From Strongylocentrotus droebachiensis (Eukaryota; Echinodermata; Echinoidea; Camarodonta; Strongylocentrotidae): DNA of 64,000 nt. The notes under the pieces were generated by a model. It searched no databases and had not been told where the DNA came from. It saw nothing but the letters and a program-made list of their open reading frames with translations. The DNA is taken from contig JAVYIG010001597.1 in assembly GCA_035222895.1 (NCBI GenBank), positions 62,001 to 126,000 on the forward strand. Direction: 5' to 3'. Position 1 is the stretch's first letter. Each line of letters opens with the position of its first letter. The position numbers and the translations under genes were made by a program. Below, piece by piece: positions 14,301 through 26,093 of this stretch.

Positions 14301-17300
14301 GACCTCGTGACCCCAAAATCTAATCAGTTCATCGGCTCTGCAAAATAAATACATGACTAAAGTTTGGCAGGGATCCATCGATCGGTTCTTCAGATAACGT
14401 GATCACGAGCTGTTTTTGCATACATAATGAGCCCTGTGACCTTTGACCTTTGACCTCGTGACCCCAAAATCTAATCAGTTCATCGGCTCTGCAAGATACA
14501 TACATGACCAAAGTTTGGCAGGAATCCAGCAATCGGTTCTTCAGATAACGCGATCACGAGAACGGGACGTACGGACGTACGGACGGACGTACGTACGGAC
14601 GTACGGACGGACGGACAACCCGAAAACATAATGCCTCCGGCTACTTCGTAACGGAGGCATAAAAATTAAATGTCAAAGTCATATTTTATCTTGAATTTGA
14701 CAAACACATTGAATTTTTTTAAAGACCAAATAAGTTTGACCAAAAAGGCTTTATAAGCCTTTAAGTACATTAGAATAGCAAATGAAAAATTGCAATTGAA
14801 TTATGTTTGGAGAACAAATGTTGTCATTTAAGTTGATAAAATTAAAATGTTGTTTTTGTTCAAATTTATCATATTTGTCACAGTTGTTCATTATTTTTCC
14901 AGGTTTCTCATGTAGTTTAAGCTCCAGAACCAAAAAAAATCCATAATTTAGACAGTTATAGTACTAATTTTAGTAGAAATGATTATGAAAACATATTTTG
15001 AAATTTTGACCCTGTTTGAGAAAAGTTACACCCTTTACTGTGAAAATGACCATATGCTATAATATGATACTATTTATTAAGCGCAGTAGAGTATATTCAT
15101 ATAGTAGCTGCGCTATATAAATTTCCTTATTATTATTAGCATTATTATACAGTTAAAGATTCCTTCAAAGTTAAGAAGGTATTGGTTCTCTTTCATTAAA
15201 ACTTATACAAATCCCCTGATTTGTATTTCTTTTCGGCCTCTTATAAGCCTTGACCTGCGTAATTATAAGAACAGCCACGTTTCTATGGAATGTCTGCTCC
15301 CCTCTCTTCATCTTTACTTCAAGGATGAGAGAGAGAGGGGAAAACAAATATTTGAATATGCTTTTCTTACCTTCTTGATACAGGTGTAAGTAGACCAGCT
15401 CCTGCAGGCGAGCTATGGACCATAGACAAGAGAGTGTTAGGGTTCTCTCCGCTGTTAGACGCTTCATCACTAGAGCTACCGGAATCATGGGCTGGGTTGG
15501 ACCATGTGTTGTTCAGATTCTCATTCCTGTGGACAGGACATAGAAGGCAATATTAGATTATTTTCTAGGATATAGAAATCTTTTGGAAAGGCAATATTCC
15601 AGGATGCTGCTGCTGTCCAATGTTCAGGGTTTGGAAAGGCAATATTAAAAAAGCTCTTTCCTTGAAACTCCACCGTGATAGATTTGAAAAAATCTACAAG
15701 ATGAGCCATTCAATTAAGACTGAATTTGAAATAAACCAGTTTACACTAATTGACATAGTTTGCAATCACCATAAGTTTGTACAGGAATAAAGACATAGTT
15801 ATACTCATTCACCTGCATTTCATCATTTTTTTCAGAGTAAAGCTTTAGAAATAACATATTTTCAACTAATTCAAATTTGATTAAACTAACACAGAGGTGA
15901 TTGATAATATTGTAAATTGGTTAACAAAACTTGTCTATGCATGCACGATATGCAGTAAATCAAGATGACCAAGGGTAACATGGTACAGTCAAACCTGTTT
16001 TAGTGACCACCTGTCTACAAAGACCACATGACTACAAAGACCCAATTTCTTGTTTCCCTTGAAAATAGTTTCTCATTGAAACATGTTCTAAAGGAACCTG
16101 TACATAAAGCCCACCTGCATATAAAGACCACTTTTTTGTCTCCCTTGTCAGGTCTTTATAGACAGGTTTTACTGTATCATAATAATGATCAATCTTACCT
16201 TTCAGGAACCACATCTGATGATGGCCATGTCTTGCTCATAGGACCTTCCTCTTTAACGCTACCTACACTCCACTGCTGCTGCTTCTGATGCGGCCTTGGA
16301 GACAGCTGCGGTGAATGTCCAGGATGCTGCTGCTGTCCAACGTTCAGGTTATCCCCGTAACGCTTCGACCGCTTCCCCAGCTGGTTCATGGCTATGTAGT
16401 TTGCGAAATCTGCCTCGTTGTTGTTATCGAAGGATGTCCTGCGATGCGGCATCTCCTGCTGGCTCTGATGAGGGGCTTGTTGATGGAATGCCTTGATAGG
16501 CCACATGCTGGACTGCTGGTCCTGGATGCGATCTATCAGATCCCCTTCCTGGAACGTGGGGTTGTAGTTCCCGAAGCGGTTGCCGTTGTCGATGCCGTCA
16601 CCACGCCCGCCCCACCCGCCACCACCTTGGCTGCTGGTACTGCTGGAGCTGGAGGTACGGGTCACACTGTCATGGAACGGTTTGTGTCCTTGGGTTCCAG
16701 GATCTAGGTGGGAGGAAGACCTGGCTCTCACTCCAGACAGGAGATTGACAAGGTCAGCCAGGACAGAGTCAGAGGCTAGACCCTTCTTGGTTCTTGTCAA
16801 ATCTGTGAACAGAAAAGAAAACAAAAAATAATGTAAAATCTTAATCTGAACTTCAAAACTTCTATGGATCTTCGACTGCGCACTGTCAAAAATAAAGCCT
16901 CCGCCATTTAATTTTTTTGATGGTAATCCATTAGCAGTTTCTCATAATATCGAGCTTACAAGCTATTATTCATATACATGTATGACCCTTTGATCTTAGA
17001 CCTCATGACCCCAAAATCTACCGTAATCAGTTCATTGGCTGTAGGGTTAATATGTGCATGCTACATGATGAAAATTAGTGAAAAGTGAACTACAGCAAGA
17101 TACATATATATCTCGAGTTTGATGGTAATCCGTCCATCGGTTCTAATGATGTGATCACGAGCTAATTTTGCATACCGGTACATAATGAGCCCTGTGACCT
17201 TTGACCTTGTGACCCCCAAATCTAAATTGGTTCATTGGCTCTGCAAGCTAAATACATGTCTCAAGTTTGGCGGGAATCCATCAACTGGTTCTTGGGATAA

Positions 17301-20300
17301 CGGGATCAAGAGAATGGGACATACAGACGGACAACCAGAAAACATAATGCTTCCAACTACTTTGTTTTGCGGAGGCATAAAAATAGGAAAATTACATACT
17401 CCCAAAACAGATTATCATCACTACAATCATTAAAACTCATTTCAAGAAGTGAATCTCACCATGTTGTCTCATAATGGATGTCTCCCAGTGGTTCTTCTCC
17501 TCCACTGGACTGGGTTCTGATGTGATAGTCACCGTCGGTCCCACCATCGGACTCTTTCCATCATAGTCCTTGGGATCAGGCTTGAAAACCTTTTCACCAG
17601 GCACCTTCAAATGAAAATGAGTGAAAATTAAAGAGAAGGTTGAGTTCTGGGAAGAAGTGAAAAACAATTTGTGAGCGTTATCATTGGTATTATGCAAATG
17701 TGGAAGAACATCAGATAAACCATGTTTCCTGAAAAGCATGGCGTTTCAAATGCTTTCATATTCTAAATATGGCATGTAACATCGTAAAAATCAAGACAGA
17801 TTTTTTCACCACATGTTCTTGTAGTGCCATATACATCTTTCTGTGTACAGTGCTTGTAACTTTACGAAGACTGGGCCAAATTTCTTATCATTTCAATGAT
17901 TCTAGAACCTTGCAATAGACACGAATACGAAGTACAAGAAAGTCTTGGAAGCTTAGAAGAGACAAATTATCCTGAAATGTTTTGGGTCTGTCCTTCTGAG
18001 GTTCGATGCTGACACTCTACGTTCAAAATGTCAGCTTTAGACATTACTTCTCTGAAGAGATATTACAATCATCAAACTGAAATTGCAGTCTGAATAAAAG
18101 TAAGAGAGGCTTATGAGAAGACTAAACAAGGTACTACACACAATCTGGCAAACACAGAAGTTAACTCTGAATTAACTTCAGAATACAAACCTATTTCCCC
18201 TTTACTCTTGTCAATTGTTAACCATAATTTTCTCTTCAGATGACTTTCCATCTGTGCTGTGTCCCTATCACATAAAATCACTACTAACCATCTTGGCATT
18301 CTTGGGCCCATCAGAATCAGGAGTCTCCCTGTCATACAGACTGCTATTAGACGACATCGTCGACGACCCACTCGATATCGATGGCGAAGACAGCAGGCTG
18401 CTGCAGGCCGTATGACTGGTGCTTCCCCCCGGACTGACCCCTCCCCCGACCGCTGCCTGGACCTCCAGCTGGCTGATGGGAAGGTAGAAGGCTGACCGTG
18501 ACGCGGAAGCGGTAGAAGCAGATGGGGAGGAGGACGACATGGGCGATGCCTTGCTGATGGGGACTCTCTGACGGAACTTTGAGACGAGCTTCTCGATGGT
18601 CCGCTTCATTCCGCTGGGTGAGGAAAGGCTCTCGGACTGGGTCGTAGAGGTCATTGAGGTGCTGGACATACTGGTGTGTGGACCGGTCACTGTGATAGAG
18701 ATATCCTTCTTGACCAACTTCACTTGGATGATGGGTAGGGAAATTCTTCTGCAGAATTAACAACAGGATGAGAAGTTTCAAATTTTCTGTTACAAATCAA
18801 ATCATTAAAATGCCTGAGATAGCTTGCTGCATCTCTGAGGCAATGATGTGATGTTTGGGAACCTAGTCAAACTCAAAGTTTACTTGTGACTTTGAGGCAA
18901 TGGAAACACAAATTCAAGAACTTCTACAATTCATACCAAATTTCCTCATAATCTTCTGTATTTCCACTATTTAATTGTAATATATTGGACATTCATAAAG
19001 CGGATTATCTGTATTCTATAAACAAAATGAGAGATAACTTGTGAAGACAGACTTCATCAATGACAGTTACCTCACTCCAGCTTTGGTGGAATTCAGAAGA
19101 ATTTAATGTGAAAATCTTGCATGTAGAAAATCTCATGAGACACTATCCCACTTGTAATGAAACAGAGCATGGCATACAAGAGATTGGAGTGTGTTCAGTT
19201 TAGTTTGTTTAAAGAATTTATGATGAATAATACAGGCCTTAAATCTCGTCATTTTTAGGGCAAGGCCAGTTTGGCCTTAAAGTACCTCATATTTTTAAGG
19301 GCACCAAGGCCACTACAAAGGGCACCAAGGCCAAAATATTTTTACAAAAAGGGCATCGAGGCCAAAAAAATTGATTCTATTTTTGTTAGATGTCATGTGT
19401 ATTTTATAATGAAACTTGTGCGGGATCAATTTCCCATGACTTTTAGCACCAGCTTCTTCACAGAATGTATAGAGGTCTACGGTACATACAAACAACGGTG
19501 GCGGCCCCCGCAAGCCTTAGTTTAAGCAGCCAGGAGCAAGGGGCAATTTTTTTTAAAAAGTTGCCCCTTGCCCACAGGAATTTACCAGAGCAAGGGGCAA
19601 TTCCCTAAGAACCGGGGGTAATTTTCCAAAAACAGATAGGCCCCTAATCTAATTATAAGTTCAAGATACAATGTCAATTTCATAATGTGAATAAAACGAT
19701 CAATTTAATAACTTTTTAATCTTAACAATATCAACAGGAAAGATGGATAAGAACATCAAACTTGCACATTAAACAGTATTTTAAAGTAACTAAAAATATT
19801 GATGAGCAAATGAATAAATAAATTGTAAATTTCACAAACATCGAAAGTCAAAAGGACTTGGCAAGTTTACCAGGTATCTCAAATCAAAATCGCACCTCAC
19901 ACACAAACCTTCCGCCACACTCTCGGTAGTAGGAGCAAATTTGAAGAAATTATCTGTTTAATTGTTGTATAACCAACCCAGAGAAAAAATTAAGTTTTTC
20001 ATTTCGGGGGCTCCATTTCAAATTTTCGGAGGCTACTTTTTCAACTTTCGGGGGCTTTTTTTTTCCATTTTGGGGGCCAGTAATTCATAAAAGGATAGGC
20101 CTAGGGGGTCTACAGTTTGTTGAGATTTGTTTTGTAGGCTAAGGTTTCGGGCTTCCTGCTTCATAATTGCCTATTAAAAAAAAGAAAACCCTTTTTCTAG
20201 TTCAATAACCAAGTTTTCATGCATTGATTTGATGCAAGAACTGTAACATAATAGACCCTAGATTGTGATTATTTTTGGCCATGAATTTCAATAGATCTAA

Positions 20301-23300
20301 TCAGTTTTCAAAGTAAAATTTTCACAAGAAAATCAGACAGTCGTTTAAAAACGTAGACATTAGTAATACTTTTACTAATTCCAAGCTCAGGTTTCGTACA
20401 TCTATTCATGAAACATTTAAATCGCGGCAATAATGATGCAAACCAACAGATAGCAATTTCAAAGTGTCTTCGCTGTCAAATCTCTTTGACTCAAGCTCAG
20501 CTAGCTCAGCTCAACTCACACACACACACTGCAGCGTAACTCCAGGAAGCGGTGCCGGTGTTGGAGCCTCCTGGAGTTAACTGCAGCGCAGCTTCAGTCA
20601 TGGTGATTTTGTCTGATTTTCTTTACTTTGAAGAAATGATTATCAAAATTACGTAAACATGGCGATGTTGGCGAGAATAATCACAAAATAGGCTTTAATT
20701 TCATACCTCTATTCATGGAAACTTTATAAAATTGCGGCAATCACGATGGAAATTGATTTCAGTTTCGCGATTAGTGGTCTAGGTTCAGCTAATATGATCT
20801 ACCAAAACAAAATCGACCGCCAAAAACTCGACCCCTACGCTCCGTCTCGACCTCGCAACTGCGAAAAATGTACGTGTTTTGGCATACTTGCGTGCGACAT
20901 GGTGAGCCAGTTAAGGTATGGAATATGGTTCAAGTTTTTAACGACCGATTTTTTGTGTATACAATTTTACACGGAGATTCAGCAATACGAAGCTAGTAGA
21001 GAGCTTGTGGGCGGCAAACTGTTCGTGATTCGTGTATTTTTACTGTTCTAATAATTTATGGGCGCATTTTCACGGAAAACACTTGCGCCTTGCCGTCTAG
21101 TTTTAGATGATTATGGGCGCAATTGGTGGTTTTCGACCTGGGTGCGCCCGCTTAATCAAAGGCAACGCTTTATCCCACGTGTGACGCATTTTAGACTTAA
21201 AAATTGAAGATAGAAATAGCCGGCCGGCCGGGATGAATTTCGAAAAAAGGGCATGTCCAGTTTGAAAAAAAGGGCACAGCCTTTTTGGCCGTGAATTTTT
21301 CTTTTTTTGGGAGGGCACCAAGGCCAGTCATAGGGGCATCGACGGCCTGGCCGTCGATGGCCGTCGATTAATTTAAGGCCTGATAATATCCCTTGAATGG
21401 GGAGGTTCTTCTTAAGTCGGTGAAAGGAATGTGCATTATGTAAGGCAAAGTCCAAATGTAAGAATGAAATCTACTCCTGTTAATTTATAAAATCGTTTCA
21501 TAGAACTTGGTATGAAACTTCTTATCATAACAACTGTCACATTCCTATAACAAGTTTGCTCTCAGTCAATCAACTGCAACAATTTCAGTAGCTTATAAAA
21601 GTGATTGCAACTTGTTATTGATAACAAGCTTTATGAAACAGGGTCCAGAGTGGTGTGAAATTCTCTGTGAGACCAAAATATGATATGTCTTTAATACTTC
21701 TCCTCACCTTCTTTCCACCACATCCACCAGATCAATCTTGGCTGAGTAGACCACTTCACATGCCCCTAGCCCAGACTGCTGCTGCTGCTGCTGCTGCTGA
21801 TGCTGCTCAGTCTGCTGCTGGCTTGAACCTGTATTGTTATTATCCTGTAGCTCAGGAGGACACGCCCCTTGGAGACCAGCTCCACTCACCATCACTAGGT
21901 CCCATACCGATGGGACCTCCACTACGATCGCTCCTTCTTGTGACGTAACCTGGGCATACCTCTTGTAAGGCTCAGACACCTCGGCAGACCGAGCTGTTAC
22001 CTGTAATCATAAAAATGATATATGCAGCCATTAAAAGCATCATCATATGGTAATTATTTTTAAAGGTAAAGACCAGTATTGGAAATGCCCCAATTTCAAA
22101 AAATGAAATGGAAGCTCTTTATTACCAATCATGTGAAAAAATATGTTTTGATTAATACATGATAAAATTTTTGCCGGGAAACCGCCTACTAATTGATATA
22201 TTTGGTAAATTAGTTTATCTATTGGACTGTGAGAGATAAACGCACGTGTCACGCACGTGTGCGTAGTCCCATATACATCTTTCTGTGTACAGTGCTTGTA
22301 ACTTTACGAAGACTGGGCCACATTTCTTATCATTTTGATGACTCCAGAACCTTGCAGTACACACCAATACTTATATGCTAGATGTTCAACCTTTTCTGAT
22401 CGATTCCACAATGTTTCTTTCACAATGCAATCGCATGACCATAACTGGTCTTTATCTTTAACTCCAAACATTTTGACAACATATAAATATCAGTAAAAAA
22501 ACAATTTTATGGACATATGAATAATTCCAGAGCATATTTTTCATAAGAGCATTCAAAGTACACACAAATCAGTTATCATTGATTCCAATATGGAGCCTAG
22601 CTTTCGAAAATACATGAGACTCAACAAAAGAGGACACTTGTTTCATAAGAGGCGCAGAGGGATAGAATTAGAATGAGATACATTAACATAGAGAAATGAG
22701 AAGGGGGAAAAAAACCCACTTGAAGGCAATGCTTTATGAAGGAAACTGGAAACCATGGTAATGAGAAAGTTGAAAAGCTTTTCTTACAATTGGGATACGT
22801 ATCAATACACTGTAAAATCACATTATTTCACAACATGAAACTTTTGCTAATTGTAAACAGCCAATTTTTGCAACAAGAGACCTTCGTGAATTGTGTCAGT
22901 TGTGATCCATCATGTTATGAAACTTTCAAGAGTATGAACTAGTCTAGTAAGAACCCCTTTGAAGTCTACTAACATTATATGCATGTGAATCAGGGGAAAC
23001 AAATAACACAGGGGCGGAGGGCGATTTTGTCAATGAAAAGGCAGAGAGAGTCCCGAAATTAACCTGAAATGCAATTTCTGGGGCGACAGTAAAAATGAAA
23101 AACAACCCAGATTCTACCTTAAAAAATTATCCAGAATCACCCTCGAAACCTTTACGACTAATAATAATACATGAGATTTATATAGCGCCATTATCCATTT
23201 TAATTAAATGCTCAAGGCGCTTCAAAATATTAGGGAACACATTACATCATGACAAAGAATCGTGTACATTTACATAAGAAAGAAAATGCAAAAATGAAAG

Positions 23301-26052
23301 AATGAATGTCTGTCTTCAAAACGCAAAATTAAACAATTGGATTTAAGGTTGCTCTTAAAAGATGTTGAAGAGTCAGAGTTCTTCAGCTCCTGTGGAAGTG
23401 AATTCCACAGAGCTGGTCCGGCATGAGCAAAAGCTTGTTCCCCCCAAGATTTTTTTGAAAGCGGTATGTGTAGAAGACCAGAGTTGGAAGATCGGAGGGT
23501 ACGTGTGGGTTGGTAGAGGTGAACTAAAGACTGGTTGTATTCAGGAGCTGTTCTGTTCATGATTTGATGAACTAAAAGAAGGATTTTGAAAATGATACAT
23601 TCTTTTACAGGCAACCAATGGAGATTTTGTAAGATAGGTGTAATGTGACTATGTTTGCTTGACAGAGAAATGATGCGTGCAGCTGCGTTTTGTAGTTTTT
23701 GAGACTAACTTCTCAATAGCAATTGGGTGGTAACCATAGCGGTGGTAATTTGAAAGGTAGCTCCTTAAAGTTAGAAAGAAGCCCCCGAAAATTAAAACTA
23801 AGGTTTGGGAGCCCCTCCATTTTCCTTCTTCACTCATCTGAATATATCTGGTTTACGGTTACATAAAACAATTTAAGTTTCATAAAAAAAAAGAATTGAT
23901 ATAATTACCACACAAGAGAAATAGTAAGAGAAAGAAAGAGAGAGAGGAGATTTTTTTTCTTAAATGGTAAAGAAGGAAGGGTAACGATGTGTTTATTAAT
24001 TGAAGCCATACAGTGCATATCCAGTAAACACCCTGCCTGATAATGAGAGATTCCATGAAAGGAAACCCTTGAACTGCTGCTGACTCACTTGCAAAGGTCA
24101 AATACAATTTCATATTTTTTTATAAATATCATCCTTGCTCTACATCATTCCAAATAGAGTAGGAGAGTTTGAACACTTAACAAGTACATAATATTTTGGG
24201 ATATACTTCATGGGCAACTTGGGGGCATTAGAAAGATTAACTAGAATCTTATTGCAAATCACACATTGGGAATTCAGTTGTAGATTCTGCCACTTACCAC
24301 ATAAGCTCTTCCAAAGAGGAGTTGTACAGCTGTTTGATTATGAAGATGAGAGTTTGAACACTCAACAAGAATATTTTGATCTTTACTTTTAACCACTTGG
24401 GGGCACCAGAAAGATTTACTAGAATCTTATTGAATATCCCCCATTGGGAATTCAGTTGTAGATTCTGACACTTACCACATAAGCCCTCCCAAAGAGGAGT
24501 TGTACAGCTGTTTGACTATGAAGATGAGAGTTTGAACACTCAACAAGAATATTTTGATTTTTACTTTAACAACTTGGGGGCACCAGAAAGATTTACGAGA
24601 ATCTTATTGCAAATCACCAATTAGGTTTTCAGTTGTAGATTCTGCCACTTACCACATAAGCCCTTCCAAAGAGGAGTTGTACAGCTGTTTGACTATGAAG
24701 ATGAGCCAATGATGAACATGCATGGCTCACAATCTGCGCTGTAATAGACTGGACATCTACCATTAATCCTAGGTGAGCTGCTAGGTCTTTCACTAGGTTG
24801 TTGATGGTTTTCTGTGGATAAATCCATAAAACACATGATGATAAGTAACAGAAATGAGAAATAGGATGCAAAGACAATAATCTATAGATTCTACAAATCA
24901 ATCAAATCAATAAGTAAATTGCATTTCATGAAGATGTCTTTGAATCAAGTTGTCAAGGTCTGAGTAAACAAAGCCTTAGAAACAAATCACAAACAACCTC
25001 TGGGATGACATTCTAAATGAGCATTATCAATAAAGTGTCATTTATGCATGACACACTAAGCTACCTCAACAGAAATACTGCAGCAAAATGAACAATGAAA
25101 GAGTAGCGCAGGTAATAATTCTGTATCCTACAACAAACAGATAAAGTCAGAACGTTGAGAAGACTTTGTTAGTGGTCGCTACTTCTTTTCAACTCCAAAT
25201 GTCTATCATGTATATAATATAAATTGTTTTTTATTGATCTTCAGCATTTCTTTTTAAAACCCTCAAAAACTAAACTAAAAAATGTATGTGTAGCAGCAAG
25301 AGGAGTTTATGAAAGTATGTGCAAAATGTCAGATCAAAAGAGTCTGTGGTTTTCTCCTTATGAGTGAAAATTAAGGCCCTCATTTTGTACACAACAAATG
25401 GGGTGAACAAAACACTGCCAGTAGCAAAATTCATATGTGAAAAGAAAAAAGACTGTTATTTTGCTAATAATTAATATTTTGCCACTATACTTTCAGGAGA
25501 GCGTTCACTAATGATTTTCTTTTTTGACAAAATTTTTGCCCTTTTACATGTTTTGAGATTTTCACTGTGCAAAAACCTACAATGCCCTTCATACAAAAAC
25601 TTGTTCATTTTTATGATAATGCATAGATCGATTTCTGTTTTTCACACTGAAATGGAAATGCATGGGCTCAACTCATTGGTGTGACCTAAGCATTAAGGTA
25701 TTTAACATCGTGTCTGAATGAGCACTGTGGATGATCGTACCATCTTGATGTTAAAATCCTCCTCGGTGTTGGACGTCTGCCTGCAAAGCGTCCCATCGAC
25801 CTGAAGGGTTGTCGTCTTGAGTTCTCTACACACAGCCTCAAACCATTCCTGCTGGTTTACCTGAGGTTGTGCTTGACCTACTGTAGACTGACTACCTATG
25901 CCTGGTACACAGGATGATAGATAGAGTGAGGGGGGAGGGAGAGAGGGAGGAGGAAGGGGGAGGGAGGGAGGGAGGGAGAAAGAAGGGAGAGGGAGGGAGA
26001 GAGAGAGAGGGAGGGAGAGAGAAAGAGGAAGAGAGAGAGGGAGAGAGAAAGA

Positions 26053-26093
<41 letters not shown>

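Larger units (their letters stand above)
9139..15051. mobile_element. Large terminal-inverted-repeat DNA transposon in GARRE1 intron 11
   Basis: Left end GGTCATTTTCACGGTAAAGG, continuing to 9168, is repeated in reverse complement at 15022-15051 with about one mismatch in 30. Both ends are flanked by ATAT. Near both ends are clusters of the 15-mer TGAAGCCTCCGAAAC next to GTTAAC: six copies at 9508-10474 and three at 13097-13536. Two in-phase exons of an unrecognised gene lie on the + strand (12147-12263, 12534-12716). Nested inside: a tRNA-type SINE (about 10640-10890), a TTAA foldback (11228-11712) and a satellite element (about 13681-14662). The superfamily was not assigned; the upstream part of a transposase gene was not found, so this copy is probably defective. 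Confidence 0.75.

Noticed and set aside
14027-14532. Three similar 66-67 residue frames on the minus strand that look like a protein repeat
   Set aside because: They are the same 151-bp satellite unit read three times; no start context, splice sites or known domain.
13780-14560. CRISPR-like direct repeat array
   Set aside because: Units are 151 bp and contiguous with no unique spacers; this is eukaryotic DNA.
16315-16707. 130-residue plus-strand frame opposite GARRE1 exon 10
   Set aside because: Antisense shadow of a conserved coding exon with high third-base GC.
20746-21051. 101-residue plus-strand frame
   Set aside because: Lies within a hAT-like element, has no recognised domain and no splice or codon evidence.
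23270-23614. Minus-strand 114-residue frame as a host gene exon
   Set aside because: Its protein is the C-terminus of a non-LTR retrotransposon polymerase and a typical LINE 3' tail follows it.
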